Shown one piece after another: positions 1-4,736 of a stretch of 5,463 nucleotides of DNA; positions within the stretch are counted from its first letter, which is position 1, and the number at the start of each line of letters is the position of its first letter. The translations under genes and the position numbers were made by a program. Under the pieces are notes generated by a model. It worked only from the letters and a program-made list of their open reading frames with translations, ran no database searches and was not told where the DNA came from. The stretch comes from an uncultured Dokdonia sp. (GTDB lineage: Bacteria; Bacteroidota; Bacteroidia; Flavobacteriales; Flavobacteriaceae): positions 1-5,463 of the forward strand of contig CAKZKZ010000400.1 in the NCBI GenBank assembly GCA_937124495.1, written 5' to 3'.

Positions 1-226
1 CAAAATCTCCTTTAGAAAATAACACATGTGCATTATGGAAATCATTAGTTTTTAAAATATCAAATGATTCTTTGTCTACACTACAGATAGGGCAGACTTC
101 TATAATTTCTTTCTTAAAATTTTCTTTGTATTGATTTTGTTGACAACGTACTTGATAGATTGAAAAAATAGAAATAAATAGATACGTATAATATGAATTA
201 AAAGATATTTTTAAACGAGTCAACAT
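1..226 (-). CDS. Exported protein with CPIC motif, C-terminus beyond window
   Basis: The minus-strand frame is open from ATG at 226-224 to the window edge, giving 75 residues with no stop. The frame stays open further upstream to a stop at 329-331 but contains no other ATG, so 226 is the best start. The N-terminus has basic residues (R4, K6) and then a hydrophobic, aromatic stretch at about residues 12-25, typical of a signal peptide. A Cys at 28 follows QVR, which is not a proper lipobox, so I favour signal peptidase I cleavage over a lipoprotein. The exported part contains C45-P-I-C48, a CxxC pair that could bind metal or be redox active, but too little is visible to choose. I do not recognise the family. 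It lies 126 bases downstream of the 353-784 gene on the same strand and could be co-transcribed with it. That the frame is coding is fairly likely; the function is unknown. Confidence 0.6.
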   Translation of the reverse strand, partial: MLTRLKISFNSYYTYLFISIFSIYQVRCQQNQYKENFKKEIIEVCPICSVDKESFDILKTNDFHNAHVLFSKGDF

Positions 227-352
227 CAAGTACACTGTTTTACATATGATTTGTGAAAAATATATAAAATGATTCTTACATACATCAATGATCAAAATGA
301 CAAATACATGTTTCTGTAAATCATTTTTTTAATAAAGGAGATTTTATTTTAA

Positions 353-784
353 TCATTCACAAGGATCTGAACTTGTCGTTACCGTACCTCTAGGAGTTCT
401 AGGTTTTACAGGTCCTTGTCCACCAAATTTGTACTTTACCCTTATGCCATTCTCTTCTTTAGTACCACTTGGGGTGTATTGTACAGTAATAGACCAGAGT
501 TTATGTGGTGCATTTTCAGGCCTTATCACCATTTTCCAACGTAAATAAATAGTCCGCATGCTAAGACCCCCAAATGGCGTTTTAATTTCTTTTTTACCAT
601 CAGAAAGATCTATTTCAAAAGTGTCTTCTACGTCACAAGGAATAAATGCAATGATCCTAACGGTATATTTATGAGTATTTATTCCTTCATTTTTTATAAA
701 TATAGCATACGGTTCTTGATCGTCGTAACCATCTACTTTTTCTAAAATAGGTTTTTTTGTTATATGGGGAATCATAGGAGTCAT
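353..784 (-). CDS. Beta-rich hypothetical protein, 143 residues
   Basis: I do not recognise this protein. It has no signal peptide or membrane segment, so it is probably cytoplasmic. After a Pro/Lys-containing start, residues 25-120 alternate short hydrophobic strands with turns, for example YAIFIKNEG (26-34), YTVRIIAFIPCD (40-51), FEIDLSDGKKEI (56-67), LWSITVQYT (96-104) and GIRVKYKFGGQG (113-124). This suggests a small beta-sandwich of roughly immunoglobulin-like size. The tail (125-143) is rich in Pro, Thr and Ser and looks disordered. The ATG at 784 is the only ATG before an upstream in-frame stop at 842-844; Met4 is an alternative start. The motif ITKKP occurs at residues 8-12 and again just upstream of the start in the same frame. 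The gene diverges from the operon beginning at 1162 across 377 bases. A binding or structural role is possible but unsupported. Confidence 0.7.
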   Translation of the reverse strand: MTPMIPHITKKPILEKVDGYDDQEPYAIFIKNEGINTHKYTVRIIAFIPCDVEDTFEIDLSDGKKEIKTPFGGLSMRTIYLRWKMVIRPENAPHKLWSITVQYTPSGTKEENGIRVKYKFGGQGPVKPRTPRGTVTTSSDPCE

Positions 785-1002
785 TGGTGGTTTTTTAGTG
801 ATACTGATATTAAGAACGATATGTATTCCTATAGCGCCAGATCATAGCATTCCGTCATTAAAAATACTAAATTGATTAGTAGGGTGTTATGTTTTTTATT
901 GATATAATCTGATACAGCGACTTCTTATATATCTGTGTAGATCACTACAGTTACCATTTTTACACTTCCACCAAACCTTATACGATTATACTTTATGGAT
1001 GT

Positions 1003-1024
1003 GTTCGCTTTCGCGAAAGCGGAC
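1003..1024. repeat. GC-rich palindrome CGCTTTCGCGAAAGCG
   Basis: Bases 1006-1021 read CGCTTTCGCGAAAGCG, a perfect 16-base palindrome. Flanking bases extend the pairing to 1003-1024 through one G-U pair (1005 with 1022). As RNA it would fold into a stem of about 9 bp with a CGCG loop from either strand. It stands out from its AT-rich surroundings. No T tract follows it on either strand, so a classical terminator is unlikely. From memory, this core recurs in intergenic regions of several marine flavobacteria, which would make it an interspersed palindromic repeat, but I cannot check that here. A dimeric regulator's operator or a protein-bound chromosome site are alternatives. Confidence 0.65.
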
Positions 1025-1087
1025 TTCTTCCATTCATAAGTACCTCTTTACCACTCATGTGAAAGAATCTTCCTTTCGTGTAATCTA

Positions 1088-1120
1088 TTGAAAATAAGGC
1101 GGTAATAATCTAAATCTTTG
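1088..1120 (+). promoter_or_regulatory. Candidate flavobacterial promoter for the YkuD/DUF2589 operon
   Basis: TTG at 1088-1090 and AATCTTTG at 1113-1120 resemble the Bacteroidetes -33 (TTG) and -7 (TAnnTTTG) elements. The -7 box has one mismatch (A for the first T) and the 22-base spacer is slightly longer than usual. A start a few bases downstream would give a leader of roughly 35 bases before the ATG at 1162. This is the best match I found in the intergenic region, but it is weak. Confidence 0.3.
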
Positions 1121-1161
1121 CTTCAGAAATCAAATAGAAAAGCAATTAAATAGCACGTGTT

Positions 1162-1752
1162 ATGAAGTATACAGGAGAACAAATTAAGGTGGTTTTAGAT
1201 GAAAAGTCTTATCGTTTTTTTGATAAAAACAAACCCTATAACCTCAATATTATAGGAGTGCGAAGTAACAATGAGATTGCAAATTCTTTTGATGACTGGC
1301 TCTATCTCATCTACCGAGATGAAGCATTAGCACTAAAAATATATGAATTCCCCGTGACTACTGATCCAGGAGCCTATTGGCTTAGAAATCCCCTAAACGT
1401 AAACGGAACCGCCATACTCGTTCCTGGACAGTATACAGGCTCACATCATATAGGATTACATCAAGGAAAGTATGAAGCCTTACGCCAAAAAGGACCTTTA
1501 AAAGTTTGGCGTGATAATAATAAAGACACACAAATAGATAAAGGAGGGAAGGTCTATGAAGGCATTTTTGGAATAAATATCCATAGGAGTAATGCCCATA
1601 GTGCCTCTACGATCGTAGAAAAATGGTCGGCGGGTTGTCAAGTATTTAAAAATGTAAAAGACTTTAACCTCTTCATGGAGATTTGTCGTAGATCCTCAAA
1701 GATATACGGAAACTCATTTACCTACACCCTTCTAGAAGAGTCAGATTTTTAA
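1162..1752 (+). CDS. YkuD-like L,D-transpeptidase-fold protein, no signal peptide
   Basis: The 196-residue product carries the catalytic signature of the YkuD (L,D-transpeptidase) fold: H141 in GINIHRSN, then S156-A-G-C159 in EKWSAGCQVF, with His and Cys 18 residues apart. In this fold the Cys is the nucleophile and acts on peptidoglycan stem peptides as a transpeptidase or as a peptidase. This HRSN...WSAGCQVF version resembles a divergent branch I recall from Bacteroidetes and phages. Residues 118-126 (DNNKDTQID) look like a calcium-type loop of alternating acidic or amide residues. A His cluster (H95, H96, H100) precedes them. There is no signal peptide or membrane segment, which is odd for a wall enzyme: it may leave the cell by another route, act at lysis, or have a non-wall substrate. 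It is the first gene of a four-gene operon, 23 bases ahead of a DUF2589 gene. The fold is likely; the reaction is unproven. Confidence 0.72.
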   Translation: MKYTGEQIKVVLDEKSYRFFDKNKPYNLNIIGVRSNNEIANSFDDWLYLIYRDEALALKIYEFPVTTDPGAYWLRNPLNVNGTAILVPGQYTGSHHIGLHQGKYEALRQKGPLKVWRDNNKDTQIDKGGKVYEGIFGINIHRSNAHSASTIVEKWSAGCQVFKNVKDFNLFMEICRRSSKIYGNSFTYTLLEESDF

Positions 1753-1775
1753 TAATAACTAAAATTATGTAAACA

Positions 1776-2471
1776 ATGGAAATTGCAAATCAATTCAAAG
1801 GATTGCCGATGGAAAGTCTCATAGGTGGGCCCTTAAAAGCAGCTTGTGATGCCAATCAACAAATGGCAAGAGCTACCTCAAATTTTATTACCGAAGTTGG
1901 GTTTATTCCCGTAGTAGATGATGAAGGAAAAGTAACACCAGGCGCACCTCGTATGGTCGACTTTTCTTTTGAACGCCCCGGCATAGACAAAGAAGGAGCT
2001 CCTACCATAGAGATGGTAAAATTAAAAGTGCCCATCCTCGCTGTAGTTCCTATCCCTAATCTTCAAGTAAATACTGTAGATGTCACTTTTGACATGGAGG
2101 TGAAAAACTCGACAAGTGCTACAGAAAAAGTAGGAACAGAAGCAAGTCTTGAGGTTGGCGCTAGCGCGGGATATGGCCCTTTCTCAGCATCTATAAAAAT
2201 AAGCGGATCTGTATCTGCTTCTAAAGAGAATACAAGAACCAGTGATGCTTCTGCAAAATATCATGTGGCAATCAATGCTCAGAACTTTGGAATTCCTGAA
2301 GGCTTATCTAGAGTACTAGATATGATGAATCAAGCAGCGGCTCCAAGACGTATCGAACAATACAAGCCTAATGAGTTAGGAGAAATCAACAGAGATGAAA
2401 AAGGAAACCCTACAGAAACTCCCGTATTACTTGATAATGCAGACGCTGTAACAGGTGAGAGTGCAGTTTAA
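1776..2471 (+). CDS. DUF2589 family protein, long paralogue
   Basis: This 231-residue protein matches the DUF2589 pattern. A helical N-terminus (LIGGPLKAACDANQQMARAT, 15-34) leads to a VDFSFERPG strand (61-69). Next comes the hallmark VKLKVPILAVVPIPNLQVNT (81-100), followed by VDVTFDMEVK (101-110). The segment at 120-150 is rich in Ser, Ala and Gly, and 163-187 contains VAINAQNFGIPEGLSRVLDM, resembling the family's closing strand and helix. A hydrophilic tail (190-231) looks disordered. DUF2589 has no established function that I know of. There is no signal peptide, so it is probably cytoplasmic or leaves by a dedicated route. It lies 23 bases after the YkuD-like gene and 19 before the 95-residue gene, so co-transcription is very likely. 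With the shorter paralogue at 2799 it may form a heteromer; that is inference. Confidence 0.85.
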   Translation: MEIANQFKGLPMESLIGGPLKAACDANQQMARATSNFITEVGFIPVVDDEGKVTPGAPRMVDFSFERPGIDKEGAPTIEMVKLKVPILAVVPIPNLQVNTVDVTFDMEVKNSTSATEKVGTEASLEVGASAGYGPFSASIKISGSVSASKENTRTSDASAKYHVAINAQNFGIPEGLSRVLDMMNQAAAPRRIEQYKPNELGEINRDEKGNPTETPVLLDNADAVTGESAV

Positions 2472-2490
2472 TTTTTAAAACGATTTAGAG

Positions 2491-2778
2491 ATGTTTAATA
2501 ACCCAATGAAAGCGCCGCCCAAACAGTATGCGCTAGATCAAATCCGATTTATTAAAAAGATAGCTGTTGGAACTATCAATCCTCAAGTCCCCTTTTCAGA
2601 GCAAGAACACGATAATCAAACCGAATTATTGAATCGTTGCCTGAATGATTACCCAAGAGGAAAAATAATAGGAAGAGATGTATCCATCGCGGCGTTTCAA
2701 TTGGGCAAACATCAAATGAATATGCAAAAAACAACATACCATATAGGGTTTGAAAGAAAACCTCATTGGATACAATAA
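2491..2778 (+). CDS. Small unknown protein between two DUF2589 genes
   Basis: This 95-residue protein has no signal peptide or membrane segment. I cannot name its family, but its make-up looks like a folded domain rather than a chance frame. A basic, Pro-containing start (residues 1-24) and an acidic patch (36-44) are followed by a helix with LLNRCLNDYPRGKIIGRD (46-63). The C-terminal half has alternating strands, including HQMNMQKTTYHIGFERKP (74-91), and ends in HWIQ. The one Cys is at 50. It sits 19 bases after one DUF2589 gene and 20 bases before the next, nearly the same spacing as the rest of the operon. This supports it as a real operon member, perhaps an adaptor or partner of the DUF2589 proteins. 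The ATG at 2491 is preceded by an A-rich leader (TTTTTAAAACGATTTAGAG). Confidence 0.75.
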   Translation: MFNNPMKAPPKQYALDQIRFIKKIAVGTINPQVPFSEQEHDNQTELLNRCLNDYPRGKIIGRDVSIAAFQLGKHQMNMQKTTYHIGFERKPHWIQ

Positions 2779-2798
2779 CTACTAAAATAATCATCATT

Positions 2799-3263
2799 AT
2801 GGCACAGCAACGATTTGACCATCTTTTACAAGCGATTCATAGCGCAGCTTTAAAAGCTCAGGAGTTAACAGAAGAGCAACACATCCATCAATTGGGAAAA
2901 TATTTTGACGATGAAGGGCTTCCTATCATTCAAGAAATACAAGTGCCTTCTTTAGACCCTGATGATGATCCAGGCAATATGGTCACACTTAGAGTACCAT
3001 TAATGAGTTTACTACCCCCTTCTGCGATTAACATCAAAGAGCTCAAAGTAGACTTTGAAGTTGGACTTGGGAAAATCAAAATTACCGATGAAGATCAAGC
3101 CAAAGAAGGAATGCAAGCTTCCCTAGATATAGACATGGGAGGAAGCGGAGGTATGTTTGGTAAAAACCAATCTAAAGCAAAAGTTGAAATTACTTTTGAA
3201 GCAGGAGACCCTTCAGAATCGTTTTTACGCATCAATGATTATTTAGTAAAAAGTGTAGTGTAA
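2799..3263 (+). CDS. DUF2589 family protein, short paralogue
   Basis: The start is ATG at 2799 (MAQQRFDHLL). The same frame stays open back to TTG at 2766, but those 11 codons (MDTITTKIIII) overlap the end of the previous gene and look like leader. The 154-residue product follows the DUF2589 layout. A helical N-terminus (3-36) leads to a strand with EIQVPS (46-51). Then come the hallmark MVTLRVPLMSLLPPSAINIK (61-80) and ELKVDFEVG (81-89), a Gly/Ser-rich linker with GGSGGMFG (114-121), and a closing strand and helix KVEITFEAGDPSESFLRIND (128-147). It is about 75 residues shorter than the paralogue at 1776, mainly because it lacks the long C-terminal tail, and clearly divergent from it, so the pair is an old duplication. 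It ends the operon. There is no signal peptide. Function is unknown; pairing with the upstream paralogue is inference. Confidence 0.85.
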   Translation: MAQQRFDHLLQAIHSAALKAQELTEEQHIHQLGKYFDDEGLPIIQEIQVPSLDPDDDPGNMVTLRVPLMSLLPPSAINIKELKVDFEVGLGKIKITDEDQAKEGMQASLDIDMGGSGGMFGKNQSKAKVEITFEAGDPSESFLRINDYLVKSVV

Positions 3264-3362
3264 GTGAGTATGAAAACTTAGTTGAACACATGGAAAACCC
3301 ATAGAGTTATTCTAATAGACACATAGCCATGATCATACATAAGTAATCACAATTCATTAAAG

Positions 3363-3385
3363 ACAATCTATGTAAGATAGATTGT
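3363..3385. terminator. Hairpin, possible terminator of the DUF2589 operon
   Basis: ACAATCTAT (3363-3371) pairs perfectly with ATAGATTGT (3377-3385) across a 5-base loop GTAAG. The stem is AT-rich, and the sequence after it (TGCTAC) is not a T tract. It lies about 100 bases past the DUF2589 stop and about 90 before the caspase-like gene. It could end the operon, be a processing site, or be a structure in the leader of the next gene. The rest of the 211-base gap (3264-3474) shows no gene and no clear promoter. Confidence 0.35.
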
Positions 3386-3474
3386 TGCTACAAAAGAACA
3401 GGCAAGCCGAAAACTGTATAGAGTAGGTATTTAGATGAAGATAATAAGAATATTAACTTTTAAATTTTATAAAA

Positions 3475-3900
3475 ATGAAAGATACATTTCAAATAATGTT
3501 AACGTTTGACAATGCTGTAAAACCTTCTGATAACGTATTCGAAAGATTCGTAGCATTTGATGTAAACGATTTAAACGAAGCTGTAAAGGATTTTAATGAA
3601 TCAATTCAGTATAAATACCTAGTAATATCTGCACATGGTTGTGATGATTTAATAGGAACAAAAGGAGATGATTTTGATGTCTCTCCAAAAAAACTCTCTA
3701 CGTATTTACGTAAAATAACAAAAGGGTATACCCTCATATTAGATGCTTGTGGAGAAAATGATTTTCCTTATGGAAAGCAGATGAGCAAAGAATTAAAAGG
3801 AACTAATTGCATCTCTATTTGGGCCGCAGCTACTTGTTATTCAGGTGATTTTAAGAAGAATGTAAACAACGGAACACTTAAAGAAATCTTTAAAAAGTAG
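3475..3900 (+). CDS. Minimal caspase-like (clan CD) protein
   Basis: The 141-residue product shows the two blocks of the caspase/CHAT fold. The first is a hydrophobic strand ending in His-Gly (YLVISAHG, H54). The second is a strand ending in Asp-Ala-Cys (TLILDACGEND, C92), which resembles the LDAC block of bacterial C14-type proteases. Residues before 45 form a strand and a helix, and a further strand (CISIWAAATCYSG, 112-124) follows the Cys, as expected for the core sheet. H54 and C92 would be the catalytic pair of a cysteine endopeptidase. The protein is only about the size of the p20-like core, with no sensor, repeat or membrane domain, so it may need a partner or be regulatory. Bacterial relatives often cleave partner proteins in immunity or cell-death pathways; any such role here is inference. 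The stop is doubled (TAGTAG at 3898-3903). The ATG follows an A-rich TATAAAA leader. It has no signal peptide. Confidence 0.7.
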   Translation: MKDTFQIMLTFDNAVKPSDNVFERFVAFDVNDLNEAVKDFNESIQYKYLVISAHGCDDLIGTKGDDFDVSPKKLSTYLRKITKGYTLILDACGENDFPYGKQMSKELKGTNCISIWAAATCYSGDFKKNVNNGTLKEIFKK

Positions 3901-3915
3901 TAGGGAGTAATCAGT

Positions 3916-3951
3916 TTAAAAGGGATCTAATGATTTATAGATCCCTTTTAA
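3916..3951. terminator. Strong, probably bidirectional terminator hairpin
   Basis: TTAAAAGGGATCTA (3916-3929) and TAGATCCCTTTTAA (3938-3951) form a perfect 14-bp stem with an 8-base loop (ATGATTTA). The A tract of the left arm pairs with the T tract of the right arm, a design that can terminate from both directions. It starts 15 bases past the caspase-like stop. The loop contains the ATG at 3930 that opens the longest frame of the next gene, so that ATG is unlikely to be the real start. Confidence 0.75.
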
Positions 3952-3980
3952 TGCTTAAATGTATAATAAAAGATCAAAAA

Positions 3981-4667
3981 ATGACTGACTTTATTTTCAA
4001 ACACGGAATTTATTTTATTCTTATACTAGTTGTCATTTTTTTAATCGTAGGATATTTTTCAGTCTATCGTTTAAAAACAGAAAAGGATAGAAAAATAGAA
4101 TTAATTATACAGATCCTAGCCGCAGTATCTGTTGTTTTGGTTGCTTATAATTTGATATTATCCACGCAGTCTAACAAGCGTATTGAAGAGAATAGAAATG
4201 CCGATATCACCTTGAGAAATATCCAGCGTAACTGGCTTTCACCCCAAATTGAACTATCTAGATTATATCCAGAAAGTTATTTCTTATATAAATCGATGAC
4301 TCCAGATTCTGATTATTGTGGATTTGAACCTGAAGTATATGATCCTGCAAAAAGAAAACAAATTGAAATAGCCTATTCTTTTAGAGTATTTCAAGCTATG
4401 GAAGATTTTCTTACGATAGGGTCTCATGACCTTACCGGAAAATATGTTTGGATTAATAATTTTTTAATGTGGATGCAATCGCCCATTCTTAGGGAGCATT
4501 GGGAAGTGATCTCTTTTAATTTTTCTTTAGACACTCGAGAGATCATTGAACGATTAAATATGGAAAGTGATGCTCTTATAGAAAAAAGAAAATGTCACGG
4601 ATTTATTACCCTTAGAGATTATGACGCGGTATCCAAAAAGTTTTACGTCTATTTTAGAATACCATAA
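3981..4667 (+). CDS. Membrane protein with two N-terminal helices and soluble C-terminal domain
   Basis: I chose ATG at 3981 (MTDFIFKHGI), which follows GATCAAAAA, giving 228 residues. The frame extends back to ATG 3930, inside the terminator loop, and there is an ATG at 3951 at the foot of that hairpin; both are less likely. Two membrane helices are visible at about residues 8-30 and 42-62, separated by a short basic loop (RLKTEKDRK). The remaining 165 residues form a soluble domain rich in aromatic residues, with NIQRNWLSPQIELSRLYPES and later VWINNFLMWMQSP as likely conserved patches. I do not recognise a named family, but the layout (two helices, then a helical domain with NWLSP...YPESY) is like small membrane proteins of unknown function that I recall from other bacteria. 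The side of the membrane holding the C-terminal domain is not clear. The gene is 80 bases past the caspase-like gene but behind a strong hairpin, so it probably has its own promoter; TATAAT at 3962-3967 is the only, weak, candidate. Confidence 0.75.
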   Translation: MTDFIFKHGIYFILILVVIFLIVGYFSVYRLKTEKDRKIELIIQILAAVSVVLVAYNLILSTQSNKRIEENRNADITLRNIQRNWLSPQIELSRLYPESYFLYKSMTPDSDYCGFEPEVYDPAKRKQIEIAYSFRVFQAMEDFLTIGSHDLTGKYVWINNFLMWMQSPILREHWEVISFNFSLDTREIIERLNMESDALIEKRKCHGFITLRDYDAVSKKFYVYFRIP

Positions 4668-4736
4668 ATCTAGCACTATCATTTCTATCATATATAGTAT
4701 AAAGACAGCTGATAGATCTAATCATACAATGAAATT

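Larger units (their letters stand above)
785..1161. other. Divergent intergenic region
   Basis: This 377-base region separates the minus-strand gene starting at 784 from the plus-strand operon starting at 1162, so it should hold promoters for both. It contains the perfect palindrome at 1006-1021, a small hairpin TGTAG-ATCA-CTACA at 936-949, and a weak promoter candidate for the plus-strand operon near 1088-1120. I found no convincing promoter for the minus-strand gene; the closest is CAAACCTT near 972, one mismatch from the reversed flavobacterial -7 box and with no matching -33 element. I see no convincing gene, tRNA or direct-repeat array here. Confidence 0.6.

Noticed and set aside
2..345. 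13-base inverted repeat AAAATCTCCTTTA (2-14) and TAAAGGAGATTTT (333-345)
   Set aside because: One match of this length between two sites is about what chance gives in a 5.4-kb AT-rich window, and one copy lies inside a coding frame.
331..348. AT-only stem AATAAA / TTTATT just past the end of the 353-784 gene
   Set aside because: A 6-bp A/T stem is too unstable to be called a terminator, although A-rich sequence lies next to it.
1061..1077. Small hairpin GAAAG-AATCTTC-CTTTC upstream of the YkuD-like gene
   Set aside because: A 5-bp stem (seven with two G-U pairs) is common by chance in this composition.
2576..2797. Minus-strand open frame of 73 codons
   Set aside because: It lies wholly opposite the 95-residue operon gene and the leader of the next one; its hydrophobic start is the complement of the intergenic AT-rich stretch.
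4684..4716. Inverted repeat TCTATCA / TGATAGA between the two membrane-protein genes
   Set aside because: A 7-bp AT-rich stem with a 19-base loop and no T tract is too weak to call a terminator or operator.
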